Below, piece by piece: positions 45,053 through 56,460 of a DNA stretch of 64,000 nt. A program made the position numbers and the translations under genes. The notes under the pieces were generated by a model. It was not told the DNA's origin and made no database searches. It worked only from the letters and a program-made list of their open reading frames with translations. Each line of letters opens with the position of its first letter. Position 1 is the stretch's first letter. The stretch is from contig NZ_AP023243.1 of assembly GCF_016756495.1 (NCBI RefSeq), positions 4,530,501 to 4,594,500 on the forward strand, given 5' to 3'. The stretch is from Mesorhizobium sp. 113-3-3 (lineage in GTDB: Bacteria; Pseudomonadota; Alphaproteobacteria; Rhizobiales; Rhizobiaceae).

Positions 45053-45792
45053 GCCCTCAGTATAGCGCGCAGGTGGTCCATGATCATGGCGACGCCCTCG
45101 TTGCCAAGCTCCGCCGATGCGTCCTTGGCATCAGCCGTGTACCAGCCGGTATTGTCGGCGAAGCGGGCGGCGTCGACAGCTTCCGGGCATAGCGCCAGCA
45201 TCAGCGACGTCTCGCCGATCCCGGCATGGTCGAACGGGTACTTGCCGTTCATGACCGCCGGCATCAGCGGATGGACCTGCACCCAGTTGAAGAAATTTTC
45301 CCCGGCGGCGTGTCCGGCATAATAGTCGGACATGTCCTTCGAGCCCCACCACCCCTCGCCGCGCTGCTTTTCGAGGAAGCGGAAGATCGCCTGGCGGCCG
45401 GCGGTCTTGAAGGCGAGATCGGTCGGCATGCCGGCGGCGAAATTCTCGGTCTGGTGGTGGATGATGGCGTGGATGTTGCGAAAACCGATGCGCAGCAGGC
45501 TGTAGAACAGTTCCTCGCCGAACGGCGCCAGCTGATTGCCGCCGACCTGCACCGAGCCCGAGCCTTCCGGCGGCGCCACTGCGTAGCTCGCGGCCCCGTA
45601 ATAGAAGGGCGGCAGGATGATGACTTCCCTCTCCTTCTCGAACAGCTCCAGCGTCTTGATGACGGCCAGCGTGTCCATGCCGACGGCCATGTGCTCGCCA
45701 TGGTATTCGAGCACGCCGAGCGGCAGGACGACCGGCCAATTCTGCGCAATCGCCTTGCGGATCTGGTGCGGCAGCATCAGTTCATAGCGCAT
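45049..45792 (-). CDS. creatininase-superfamily amidohydrolase/lactonase-like protein
   Basis: A 247-residue creatininase-fold protein. The metal-site segment 'PLGVLEYHGEHMAVGMD' (Glu, His, Asp) and the C-terminal 'FDHAGIGETSLML' (Glu) are intact; 'GFRNIHAIIHHQTEN' supplies the remaining histidines. Members hydrolyse cyclic amides or lactones using two metals. In a sugar locus next to an aldose dehydrogenase-like enzyme, a sugar lactone is a reasonable guess but unproven. It ends in a shared-stop overlap with the convergent small membrane gene and lies four bases from the SIS gene. Confidence 0.9.
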   Translation of the reverse strand: MRYELMLPHQIRKAIAQNWPVVLPLGVLEYHGEHMAVGMDTLAVIKTLELFEKEREVIILPPFYYGAASYAVAPPEGSGSVQVGGNQLAPFGEELFYSLLRIGFRNIHAIIHHQTENFAAGMPTDLAFKTAGRQAIFRFLEKQRGEGWWGSKDMSDYYAGHAAGENFFNWVQVHPLMPAVMNGKYPFDHAGIGETSLMLALCPEAVDAARFADNTGWYTADAKDASAELGNEGVAMIMDHLRAILRA

Positions 45793-45795
45793 GAT

Positions 45796-46362
45796 CTATT
45801 CCATGTTGGTGTGGCGCGCGCGCATGGCTTCAGGCGACGCGCCGGTCAAGGATTTGAGTTTCAGCACCATCACCTCGAACAGCAGGAACAGCGCACCTTC
45901 GAACACCGAGCCCATCGGCAGAACCGAAGTCCTTTGCGCCCCCTGGTCATTGGCCATTGTCTGGGCGGGGATGAGCAGCGTGGCGTCGGCCAGTTTTGCC
46001 GCGCTGCCGCCGGCCTGGGCGGTCAGCAGCAGATTGGTCGCGCCCGCATCGCGCGCGACGCGCATCAAGGTCAGCACCGTTGAGGTTTCTCCCGGTCCGG
46101 AACTGGCCAGGAAGACGTCACCAGGCCCCAAGGGCGGCGTGGTCATGTCGCCGACCACCGCGACCGGCAGGCCGAGATGATAGAGCCGCATGGCGAAACC
46201 CTTGACCTGCAAGGCCTCGCGGCCGCAGCCATAGACGACGATCTGCCTGGCTTCGGCCAGCATCCTGTATGCGGCGTTGATCTGGCTGCCGTCCACGCGC
46301 GCCAGTACGCCGCCGAGTTCGTCGAGCGCGGTCTCGAACAGATTTTCGTTCCGGTCGCTCAC
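45796..46362 (-). CDS. SIS-domain sugar-phosphate isomerase (6-phospho-3-hexuloisomerase-like)
   Basis: A 188-residue single SIS domain. 'VVYGCGREALQVKGFAMRLY' is the N-terminal phosphate-binding loop, with 'GLPVAVVGDMTTPPLGPGD' and 'LASSGPGETSTVL' (SIS serine loop), and 'VLPMGSVFEGALFLLFEVMV' at the C terminus. The layout matches HxlB-type 3-hexuloisomerases; no HxlA synthase is adjacent, so the natural substrate may differ. Cotranscribed with the creatininase-like gene and divergent from AKR. The 174-base upstream region has two TTTCAT motifs near 46391 and 46407. Confidence 0.9.
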   Translation of the reverse strand: MSDRNENLFETALDELGGVLARVDGSQINAAYRMLAEARQIVVYGCGREALQVKGFAMRLYHLGLPVAVVGDMTTPPLGPGDVFLASSGPGETSTVLTLMRVARDAGATNLLLTAQAGGSAAKLADATLLIPAQTMANDQGAQRTSVLPMGSVFEGALFLLFEVMVLKLKSLTGASPEAMRARHTNME

Positions 46363-46536
46363 AGCACCCTCGAAATCGTTCTGGAATTTTTCATGAACAG
46401 CTTGATTTCATTCATGCTAGCAACCGCGAAAATGCGTGTCCAACGCCGCGCGGCGCTTTTGCCCGATCTCAGGCGTGATAATGTCATGTCAGACAAAATC
46501 AGCTCAGACTATCAACCCCCGGGAAAACTGCAGGAC

Positions 46537-47559
46537 ATGAAAACACGGCATTTCGACCGCATCGGCAATGGCGGCCTCACCTTTACGGAGCTCGGCTTCG
46601 GCACGGCGCCGCTCGGCAATCTCTACCGCGCTGTTTCGGACGAGGACGCCAATGCCACGCTCGACGCCGCCTGGGCGACCGGCTGCCGCTATTACGACAC
46701 CGCGCCGCTCTACGGGCTCGGCCTGTCGGAAACACGCCTCAATCCCTTCCTGCGCGGCAAGAAGCCCGACGACTATGTGCTGTCGAGCAAGGTCGGCCGC
46801 CTCATGCGCGCCTGCCCGCCGGAGCAGCGCACGGGCATCGGCAAGTTCTTCGACACACCGTCGCGCCAGGAGGTGTTCGATTACAGCTATGACGGCGTGA
46901 TGCGCTCGTTCGAGGCCTCGCTCGAGCGGCTGGGCGTCGACCGGATTGACATCCTGTTCGTGCACGATGTCGACATCTTCACCCATGGCAGCAAGGAGGC
47001 GTCCGACCGGCGCATCGAGGAATTCATGCGCTCCGGTTACTACGGACTTCTGTCGCTGCGCGACCAGGGTGCGATCAAGGCGTTCGGCGGCGGCATAAAC
47101 GAATGGCAGGTTGCCCAGACCCTGGCCGAGCGCGGCGATTTCGACCTGTTCCTGCTTGCCGGGCGCTACACGCTGCTGGAACAGGAGGCGCTGACATCCT
47201 TCCTGCCGCTCTGCCAGAAGCGCGGCATCGGTATCGTCCTTGGCGGCCCCTACAATTCCGGCATCCTGGCGACAGGACCGAAACCCGGCGCCTACTACAA
47301 CTATTCCGAGGCGCCCAAAGACATTCTCGAGCGGGTCGCCGGCATCGAGGCTGTCTGCAAACGCCATGGCGTCAGGTTGATCGAGGCGGCGCTGCAGTTT
47401 CCGCTGCTGCATCCCTCGGTCGTCTCGGTGATCCCCGGCGGCCAGCGGCCGAGCGAAGTCGAAAGCAACCGGGCGCTGCTTGACGCGAAACCGCCGGCGG
47501 CGTTGTGGGCCGACCTCAAGAAGGAAGGCTTGATGCGCGACGACGCGCCGACCGCATAA
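46537..47559 (+). CDS. aldo/keto reductase (aldose 1-dehydrogenase-like)
   Basis: A 340-residue AKR TIM barrel from ATG 46537 (MKTRHFDRIGNGGL). The catalytic tetrad is visible: Asp and Tyr in 'YYDTAPLYG', Lys in 'VLSSKVGR', His in 'ILFVHDVD'. 'SVIPGGQRPSEVESN' near the C terminus binds the nucleotide. The subgroup resembles L-fucose/D-threo-aldose 1-dehydrogenases. ATG 46486 is in frame and would add 17 residues; neither start has a good ribosome site. With FucU and a creatininase-like hydrolase nearby, oxidation of an aldose to its lactone is plausible. Confidence 0.92.
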   Translation: MKTRHFDRIGNGGLTFTELGFGTAPLGNLYRAVSDEDANATLDAAWATGCRYYDTAPLYGLGLSETRLNPFLRGKKPDDYVLSSKVGRLMRACPPEQRTGIGKFFDTPSRQEVFDYSYDGVMRSFEASLERLGVDRIDILFVHDVDIFTHGSKEASDRRIEEFMRSGYYGLLSLRDQGAIKAFGGGINEWQVAQTLAERGDFDLFLLAGRYTLLEQEALTSFLPLCQKRGIGIVLGGPYNSGILATGPKPGAYYNYSEAPKDILERVAGIEAVCKRHGVRLIEAALQFPLLHPSVVSVIPGGQRPSEVESNRALLDAKPPAALWADLKKEGLMRDDAPTA

Positions 47560-47588
47560 CCCCTCGCGTCGGGGTCAGCCACTAAAAT

Positions 47589-47614
47589 GAAAAGCCGGGC
47601 AAGCCCGGCTTTTC
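47589..47614. terminator. bidirectional terminator, copy 1
   Basis: GAAAAGCCGGGC, AA, GCCCGGCTTTTC: a self-complementary hairpin with A and T flanks on both sides, 30 bases after the AKR stop and on the hupB side for the other strand. Confidence 0.8.
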
Positions 47615-47646
47615 TGGTCGCGTGTACCGGCGTCGGGCACAAAAAT

Positions 47647-47672
47647 GAAAAGCCGGGCAAGCCCGGCTTTTC
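47647..47672. terminator. bidirectional terminator, copy 2
   Basis: An exact second copy of the 26-base hairpin 58 bases further on, extended by identical AAAATGAAAAG and CTTTTCTG flanks. It lies 24 bases downstream of the hupB stop and so is the first terminator met by hupB transcripts. Confidence 0.8.
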
Positions 47673-47695
47673 TGTCTCTGAAAAAGAAAAAACGC

Positions 47696-47968
47696 TTAGT
47701 TGACGGCGTCCTTCAGGCCTTTGCCGGCCGAGAACTTCGGCACAGTGCGTGCCGGGATCTTAACTTCGGCGCCGGTCTGCGGGTTGCGGCCGGTCGAGGC
47801 CGCACGCTTTGACACGGTGAAATTGCCAAAGCCGACAAGCCGGACATCGCCGCCCTTCTTCAGTTCGCCGGTGATGACGGAAAATACCGCATCGACCGCC
47901 GACTGCGCGTCACCCTTCGAAATGCTCGCGGCGTCGGCGACAGCGGACACCAGTTCGTTCTTGTTCAT
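47696..47968 (-). CDS. hupB: HU-family nucleoid protein
   Basis: A 90-residue HU protein, standard length. MNKNELVSAVADAAS, 'VRLVGFGNFTVSKRA' and the DNA-intercalating arm 'GRNPQTGAEVKIPA' with its proline are all present. GGAAGGGA lies six bases before the ATG. It follows lon on the same strand, the order common in proteobacteria. It has its own upstream region of 197 bases with two hairpins (48077-48102, 48109-48135). Confidence 0.96.
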   Translation of the reverse strand: MNKNELVSAVADAASISKGDAQSAVDAVFSVITGELKKGGDVRLVGFGNFTVSKRAASTGRNPQTGAEVKIPARTVPKFSAGKGLKDAVN

Positions 47969-48076
47969 AAAAATTCCCTTCCATGAGAACACCGGAACTA
48001 ACGACTCATCCGGCAGGAAACGGACTTTAGAAAGAAGCGTTCCCGCAACCAAGTCGAAAAGCCTGGAAAAAGTGGA

Positions 48077-48102
48077 AAAAAGCCCGGAAATCCGGGGTTT
48101 TT
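48077..48102. terminator. second terminator-like hairpin between lon and hupB
   Basis: AAAAAGCCCGG, loop AAAT, CCGGGGTTTTT with one G-G mismatch. On the minus strand it lies just after the lon terminator and upstream of the hupB promoter zone. Confidence 0.55.
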
Positions 48103-48108
48103 CACATG

Positions 48109-48135
48109 AAAAAGCCGGGCGCGAGGCCCGGCTTT
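48109..48135 (-). terminator. terminator of lon
   Basis: On the minus strand AAAGCCGGGC, loop CTCGC, GCCCGGCTTT with a TTTTT end, 31 bases after the lon stop. The stem is the same CCGGGC family as the two hupB-side terminators. Confidence 0.82.
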
Positions 48136-48165
48136 CCGTTTGTGCACTGCAACCTTAGAAAAAAT

Positions 48166-50577
<2,412 letters not shown>

Positions 50578-50800
50578 TGTCCAACCTTTCATGTCGCGGT
50601 CGCCATCAGGCCAACCGCGAATCTTATATTAACGACCGGGGATCGTTCCGCCTACCACCGTTTGTGACGGGAGTTTTACAGCACAGAAATCGGGCACCTC
50701 GGCCTTCTCGTGTTAGGTGGATGCAAGCGGGGCAAAGATCAAGAGTTAACATCGCCGGCAAATCCACTCCATCGCGAAGGCCGCATGCCCCACACAGCAA

Positions 50801-50823
50801 AACGGCGCCGCAACGGCGCCGTT
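50801..50823 (-). terminator. terminator of clpX
   Basis: AACGGCGCC, loop GCAAC (plus strand), GGCGCCGTT: a perfect 9-bp stem 28 bases after the clpX stop. The remaining 223 bases to lon hold no gene; TATAAG at 50628-50623 (minus) may be the lon -10 but no good -35 is seen. Confidence 0.7.
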
Positions 50824-50851
50824 CCACAAAAAAATGAGGTCAGGTGCCATG

Positions 50852-52126
50852 TCAGGCGCTGACATTGCCCTTCTTTTCCTTCTGCTCGGAATAGATGTAG
50901 AGCGGCCGGGCGCTGCCGGTCACCACTTCTTCCGAAATCACCACCTCGCGCACGCCTTCGAGCGCGGGCAGTTCGAACATGGTGTCGAGCAGGATCGCTT
51001 CCATGATCGAACGCAGGCCGCGGGCGCCGGTCTTGCGCTCGATGGCGCGCTTGGCGATCGCCGACAGGGCGTTTTCGTGGAAGGTCAGGTCGACATTTTC
51101 CATCTCGAACAGCCGCTGGTACTGCTTGACCAGAGCGTTCTTCGGCTCGGTCAGGATCTGGATCAGCGCCGGCTCGTCGAGGTCCTCCAGCGTCGCCAGG
51201 ACGGGCAGACGGCCGACGAACTCCGGAATGAGGCCGAACTTCAGGAGATCCTCGGGCTCGACCTGGCGGAAGATGTCGCCGGTGCGACGATCCTCGGGCG
51301 AGGCGACCGTGGCGCCGAAGCCGATCGAGGTCTTTCTGCCGCGATCCGAGATGATCTTGTCCAGGCCGGCAAAGGCGCCGCCGCAGATGAACAGGATGTT
51401 GGCGGTGTCGACCTGCAGGAATTCCTGCTGCGGATGCTTCCTGCCGCCCTGGGGCGGCACGGAGGCGACCGTGCCTTCCATGATCTTCAGCAGCGCCTGC
51501 TGCACGCCCTCGCCCGACACGTCGCGGGTGATCGAGGGATTGTCGGACTTGCGCGAAATCTTGTCGATCTCGTCGATGTAGACGATGCCGCGCTGGGCCC
51601 GCTCGACATTGTAGTCGGCCGACTGCAGGAGCTTCAGGATGATGTTCTCGACGTCCTCGCCGACATAACCGGCTTCGGTCAGCGTCGTCGCGTCAGCCAT
51701 GGTGAACGGCACGTCGATGATGCGGGCCAGCGTCTGCGCGAGCAGCGTCTTGCCGCAACCGGTCGGGCCGATCAAAAGGATGTTGGACTTGGCCAGTTCG
51801 ACATCGTTGTTCTTGCCGGCATGCGCGAGGCGCTTGTAGTGGTTGTGGACCGCCACCGACAGCACGCGCTTGGCGTAGGGCTGACCGATGACATAGTCGT
51901 CGAGAACCTTGAGGATCTCCTGCGGTGTCGGCACGCCCTCGCGCGACTTCACCATCGAGGTTTTGTTCTCCTCGCGGATGATATCCATGCAGAGCTCGAC
52001 GCATTCGTCGCAGATGAAGACCGTCGGACCGGCGATCAGCTTGCGCACCTCATGCTGGCTTTTGCCGCAAAACGAGCAATAAAGCGTGTTCTTCGAGTCA
52101 CCGCTGTTGTTGCCGACCTTGCTCAT
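50852..52126 (-). CDS. clpX: ClpX ATPase of the ClpXP protease
   Basis: A 424-residue AAA+ unfoldase. The N-terminal zinc domain has Cys17, Cys20, Cys39 and Cys42. Walker A 'GPTGCGKT' is at 120-127, Walker B '[10 protein letters not shown]', pore loop '[10 protein letters not shown]', and '[11 protein letters not shown]' carries the RKH/sensor region. The IGF loop for ClpP docking is present as '[10 protein letters not shown]'. It unfolds tagged substrates for ClpP. The 295 bases between it and clpP contain only a short ACGCGC/GCGCGT hairpin (52376-52392). Confidence 0.98.
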
Positions 52127-52421
52127 TTTCCTGTCCTTTCATCGCCGCCCGCCGATGGTCTGGCTGAAAGGGCGCATACTCTATTTATCGCGGGAATCCG
52201 CCGCCGCCAGTGTCCCGGCTCCCGCAACGTATTCCGTACGAAACACAAATCAGAAAACGTGGCAATGATTCGCAGCAACCCCACACAAAGCTAAGCCGTC
52301 GAAAATCAACATAGCCTTAACGTAGGCAATCCCGACCGTCGAGGGAACAGCCAATTGTGGCCGAAATGCCGCAAGACGCGCCAAAAGCGCGTGATGGTGT
52401 CATCCAACTGCCACCAAGCCC

Positions 52422-53051
52422 TTATGCCACGGCGCCTTCCACCGGCTCGCGCGACGAAATGACCTTGTCGATGAGGCCGAAATCCTTGGCTTCGTCGGCC
52501 GTCATGAAATGGTCGCGATCGAGCGTACGTTCGATCTCCTCGTAGCTCTTGCCGGTGTGCTTGACATAGACCTCGTTGAGGCGGCGCTTCAGCTTGACGA
52601 TGTCCATGGCGTGGCGCTCAATGTCGGAGGCCTGGCCCTGGAAGCCGCCGGACGGCTGGTGAACCATGATGCGGGCGTTCGGCGTGGCGAAACGCATGTC
52701 CTTGTGGCCGGCGGTCAGAAGCAGCGAGCCCATCGAGGCCGCCTGGCCGATGCAGAGCGTCGACACGGCCGGCTTGATGAACTGCATGGTATCGTAGATC
52801 GCCATGCCCGAGGTGACCACGCCGCCCGGCGAATTGATGTAGAGATTGATTTCCTTCTTCGGGTTCTCGGCTTCGAGGAACAGGAGCTGCGCGCAGACCA
52901 GCGTCGCCATGCCGTCCTCGACCGGACCGGTGATGAAAATGATGCGCTCCTTGAGGAGGCGCGAGAAGATGTCGTAGGCCCGCTCGCCGCGATTGGTCTG
53001 TTCGACCACCATCGGAACGAGGTTCATGTAGGTTTCGACGGGGTTCTTCAT
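52422..53051 (-). CDS. clpP: ClpP protease subunit
   Basis: A 209-residue serine protease that forms the ClpP tetradecamer. Triad residues are Ser106 in '[11 protein letters not shown]', His131 in '[17 protein letters not shown]' and Asp180 in 'LDRDHFM'. The N-terminal propeptide before '[20 protein letters not shown]' is short, as usual. It partners with ClpX (and ClpA). A CTTGCA-N17-CCTATC element lies about 85 bases upstream of the start. Confidence 0.98.
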   Translation of the reverse strand: MKNPVETYMNLVPMVVEQTNRGERAYDIFSRLLKERIIFITGPVEDGMATLVCAQLLFLEAENPKKEINLYINSPGGVVTSGMAIYDTMQFIKPAVSTLCIGQAASMGSLLLTAGHKDMRFATPNARIMVHQPSGGFQGQASDIERHAMDIVKLKRRLNEVYVKHTGKSYEEIERTLDRDHFMTADEAKDFGLIDKVISSREPVEGAVA

Positions 53052-53136
53052 CAGTTATCTCTTATCTCGCGGTGGGATTCCGGCGCCGGGAATGCTGGCA
53101 GATCGGGCAGAATCGGTTCTGGATCGTTGTTCCGTA

Positions 53137-53165
53137 GATAGGATGCCGGCTCATCCTTGTGCAAG
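53137..53165 (-). promoter_or_regulatory. candidate promoter of clpP
   Basis: On the minus strand CTTGCA (53165-53160), 17 bases, CCTATC (53142-53137). The CTTG start is shared by alpha-proteobacterial heat-shock (RpoH) and housekeeping promoters; the -10 resembles neither perfectly. It lies in the 338-base gap between clpP and the divergent secreted-protein gene, where I see no other gene. Confidence 0.4.
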
Positions 53166-53389
53166 GCCGACCCGTCCTAGCCATCTGGGTAAGTCGAATC
53201 AAGCTTTACGGCAAGGAATCGCACCGCCGGAGGCCCACGCCGCTCCGGAGCGGACGGTACCGGTCCGCAACGTAGCAGTTTCTTAACCGCGTCACTTAAC
53301 GAAATGCGGCAAAATCGCTTTTCTCCGGGACCGCTTCCCCTACAATTCAGCGTTGAACTTGCGCCTAAAGTTCAAACAGGGGGAGTGTC

Positions 53390-53980
53390 ATGTTCAGGAG
53401 AAGCGCATCCTTCGCCATTGCCGGGCTGGCCATGCTCGGCACGGCTTCGCAGACGGCGGCCGGCGGCCGTGCGGTGGAATGCTACGAACCGGTCCGCACG
53501 CCTGATGTCTACGACACCGTCTATGAAGACGTGATGGTCAGCCCGCCCGGCCAGCAGGTCGATTACACCCCGCCCATCTACGGCACACGCGAACGCGTGG
53601 TGATGACCGTTCCAGCGCAGGTGACGTACGAGGTCGTGCCCGCCGTCACCCGCACCGTCTACCGCACGGTGAGGGTCGATGGCGGCGGCTATTCCTGGGA
53701 ATGGCGCGTCATCCATGGCCGCAAGGTGCTGTGCAAGGTCTGGCACAAGGCACGTTATGAACGCGTCGCCGAGACGGTGGTGATCCAGCCGGAGCGCACG
53801 CGTCGCGTCGTCATCCCGGCGCAATACGACCGGATCGCCGAGGAGGTGCTGGTGCGGCCGGAGCAAAGACGCATCATCGATGTCCCCGCCTCCTACCAGA
53901 CCGTCACGCGGCGCGTTCTGGTCAGGGAAGGGTCGTCAGGCTGGCGGCGCGTGCATATTCCCAGGCACTGCCAGGATTAG
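53390..53980 (+). CDS. secreted repeat-containing hypothetical protein
   Basis: A 196-residue protein with a Sec signal (MFRRSASFAIAGLAMLGTAS, then 'QTAAGGR'). The mature part is made of beta-rich repeats of the form V-x-P-A-x-Y-x2-V-x4-V-V/L-x-x-P, for example 'VIPAQYDRIAEEVLVRPE' and 'DVPASYQTVTRRVLVREG'. Two cysteines lie in the interior and one near the C terminus. The GGGGGAG upstream is a good ribosome site. I do not recognise a named function; a periplasmic binding or structural protein is likely. Its stop overlaps that of the convergent flavoenzyme gene. Confidence 0.82.
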   Translation: MFRRSASFAIAGLAMLGTASQTAAGGRAVECYEPVRTPDVYDTVYEDVMVSPPGQQVDYTPPIYGTRERVVMTVPAQVTYEVVPAVTRTVYRTVRVDGGGYSWEWRVIHGRKVLCKVWHKARYERVAETVVIQPERTRRVVIPAQYDRIAEEVLVRPEQRRIIDVPASYQTVTRRVLVREGSSGWRRVHIPRHCQD

Positions 53981-55080
53981 GCAACCTCCGCCCGCAGCCA
54001 ACGCTTCAGGCCGGCGACATCGCCGTTGCCGACGGTCGCCGCAACACGCCTGCCGACGGCCGCGCCGAACTTGTAGCCGTGGCCTGAGCAGGCCGAGACA
54101 ACAAGGCACTTGCCCTTCGCATGCGCCATGAACTTTTCGTCTGCGGTGAAGGTGTAGGCGCAGGTGACGACCTCGGTCACCTCATACTCCGCGATACGGG
54201 CGATCGGCGGCGAAAACAGGTTGCGGATCGCCTCGCCCTCGCCCGGCACCGGCTGACGGTTCCAGTCGGCGTCGCTGGTCGGCACCCTGTGCAGGCCAGA
54301 GCCGAATTTCATGCCGGCGCCGCCGGAGGGCGGGATCACGTAGCCATCGACAGCGCCGCCGACGTCGAGGACGACCGGTGCCGCCGCCCAGGCCGCCTTC
54401 AGGTCAGCCGGCGGTTCGACATAGGCAAGGGCCGTCCGATAGGTCTTCAGTTCGCCGTCCAGTTCCGGAAACAGCTTCAGCACCCAGGCGCCGGCGGCGA
54501 CGACGATGCCGTCGGCATGCATGGTTTCGCCGCTTTCGAGCACGATGTGGCCCGTTTCGGAGTCGATCGCGGTGACCTTGCTGTTTTCGTAGACATTGGC
54601 GCCGTTGGCGCGCAGCCAGGAGGCAAGGCCGGAAGCGATCTTGCGGCAATGCAGCGCGCCGCCTTCAGGCGAATGATAGGCATAACGGAACGTGCCCGGC
54701 TCAAGGAAAGGCCAGCGCTTGACCGCGGCGTCGGGCTCGAACAGTTCGAAGGGGAAATTCCCCTCTTCCAGGCCCTCACGGTATTCCTCGGCCTCGTCGC
54801 CCGGTTCGCGCGAAATGCAGACGAAACCGCGTGCATCGAGATGGCTTTCGCCGAGATCGGTCCACATCTCGTCCCAGGCCTCATAGGCTTCGGTGATCAG
54901 CCTGCCGTAGCCGGTTCCGGTCCGATAGGCGCGGCGGATGATGCGGTGATGGTCGCCTGACGCGGCCAGCGGGTTGGGGATCGGTCCCTGCTCGACGATC
55001 GAGACGCTGTGGCCGGCCTTGACCAGCGACCACGCCGTGGAGAGACCGGCAATACCCGCGCCGACAACGATCACATTCAT
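53977..55080 (-). CDS. DAO-family FAD-dependent oxidoreductase (sarcosine-oxidase-like)
   Basis: A 367-residue flavoprotein. The FAD-binding N terminus 'VIVVGAGIAGLSTAWSLVKAG' with 'SIVEQG' after strand two, and the C-terminal 'VVSACSGHGYKFGAAVGRRV', are those of monomeric sarcosine oxidase and N-methyl-amino-acid oxidases; 'CAYTFTADEKFMAH' holds the cysteine that carries covalent flavin in that group. It should oxidise a secondary or N-methyl amine. It is transcribed divergently from the P450 gene. Confidence 0.92.
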   Translation of the reverse strand: MNVIVVGAGIAGLSTAWSLVKAGHSVSIVEQGPIPNPLAASGDHHRIIRRAYRTGTGYGRLITEAYEAWDEMWTDLGESHLDARGFVCISREPGDEAEEYREGLEEGNFPFELFEPDAAVKRWPFLEPGTFRYAYHSPEGGALHCRKIASGLASWLRANGANVYENSKVTAIDSETGHIVLESGETMHADGIVVAAGAWVLKLFPELDGELKTYRTALAYVEPPADLKAAWAAAPVVLDVGGAVDGYVIPPSGGAGMKFGSGLHRVPTSDADWNRQPVPGEGEAIRNLFSPPIARIAEYEVTEVVTCAYTFTADEKFMAHAKGKCLVVSACSGHGYKFGAAVGRRVAATVGNGDVAGLKRWLRAEVA

Positions 55081-55184
55081 GCGTTCAGACTTTCCGCGGC
55101 CGCGCCGGCTGGCTCAATTCATTGGACGGCGGGCGCCAACATACGGTCTGGAATGAGGCTGGCAAGCCGCGCTATGGGTCTGGC

Positions 55185-56435
55185 ATGACCAATTCGACGC
55201 TGCCCTACCTGGCCTTTGATCCAGCCACTCGCCACCTGCGGCTCGACCCGCACGAGCCGGCTTTCTTCCTGAACCCGTACGAGGCCTATGCCTCCCTGCA
55301 CGGCGTCTCGAATGCCTTCTTCTGGGAGGAATTCGGCTTCTGGTGCTTTGGCGGCTTCGACGACGTCAACCGGCTGCTGCGCGACCGCCGCTTCGGTCGC
55401 CAGAACCCCGCCGGCATTCCCGACAGCCGTGGCGTCGGCCAGGACCGAGGCCATCTCAGGGCATTCGACGGCATCGAGGCAAACTCCATGCTGGAACTGG
55501 AACCGCCGGTGCACACGCGGCTGAGAACACTGGTCAATCGCGCCTTCGTCTCGCGCCAGGTCGAGCGGCTGCGGCCGCGGGTCGAGGCGCTCGCCAACGA
55601 ACTGATCGACCGCTTCGATCCGGCCGGACCGGTCGACCTTTTGCCCGCCTTCGCTTCTCCCCTGCCGATCACCATCATCGCCGAAATGCTCGGCGTGCCG
55701 GTCGAGATGGGGCCGCAACTGCTCGACTGGTCGCATCAAATGGTCGCCATGTACATCCATGGCCGTAGCCGCGAGACCGAGGAGACGGCCAATCGCGCCG
55801 CGGGCGAATTTGCCGATTTCCTGCGCGGCTACGTCACCGAGCGGCGCAGGAATCCCGGCGACGACCTCTTGTCGCTGCTGATCTCGGCGCAAGAGGACGG
55901 TCAGAAACTCACCGAGGATGAAATGGTGTCCTCCGCCATCCTGCTGCTCAATGCCGGCCATGAGGCCACCGTGCACCAGACCGGCAACGCCGTGCGCTCG
56001 ATCCTGGCGCAAGGCGGCGATCCCAGCCGTTTCTTCAAATCGGCGGAAGCGGCAGCTGCAACCGTCGAAGAATGCCTGCGCTTCGACGCGCCGCTGCATA
56101 TGTTCATGCGCTACGCCTATCAGGAGATCGAGATTGCACCCGGCATCGTCGTGCACCCGGGGCAGACCATCGGGCTCTTGCTCGGCATGGCCAACCATGA
56201 CCCGCGCGCCTTTGCCGAACCGCAGGCCTTCCGGCCGGATCGCACCGACCAGAAGAACGTGTCCTTCGGCGCCGGCATCCATTTCTGCATCGGCGCGCCG
56301 CTGGCGCGGCTCGAACTGCAGGTGTCGCTGAAGACCTTGTTCGAACGGCATCCGCAACTGCATCTTGCCGAACAGCCCCGCTTCCGCGACACTTACCACT
56401 TCCATGGGCTGGAAACGCTCGCCGTCGGTTTCTGA
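55185..56435 (+). CDS. cytochrome P450
   Basis: A 416-residue soluble bacterial class I P450 from ATG 55185. The I-helix oxygen site is 'LLLNAGHEATVHQTGNA' (His/Glu in place of the usual Asp-Thr spacing; the Thr is kept), ExxR is 'EECLRF', and the heme loop is 'FGAGIHFCIGAPLARLE' with Cys368. The missing membrane anchor fits a soluble enzyme fed by ferredoxin; no ferredoxin or reductase gene is adjacent. The substrate is unknown. Confidence 0.96.
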   Translation: MTNSTLPYLAFDPATRHLRLDPHEPAFFLNPYEAYASLHGVSNAFFWEEFGFWCFGGFDDVNRLLRDRRFGRQNPAGIPDSRGVGQDRGHLRAFDGIEANSMLELEPPVHTRLRTLVNRAFVSRQVERLRPRVEALANELIDRFDPAGPVDLLPAFASPLPITIIAEMLGVPVEMGPQLLDWSHQMVAMYIHGRSRETEETANRAAGEFADFLRGYVTERRRNPGDDLLSLLISAQEDGQKLTEDEMVSSAILLLNAGHEATVHQTGNAVRSILAQGGDPSRFFKSAEAAAATVEECLRFDAPLHMFMRYAYQEIEIAPGIVVHPGQTIGLLLGMANHDPRAFAEPQAFRPDRTDQKNVSFGAGIHFCIGAPLARLELQVSLKTLFERHPQLHLAEQPRFRDTYHFHGLETLAVGF

Positions 56436-56460
56436 ACGATCGCGAGCCTGGGGCTGCGCG

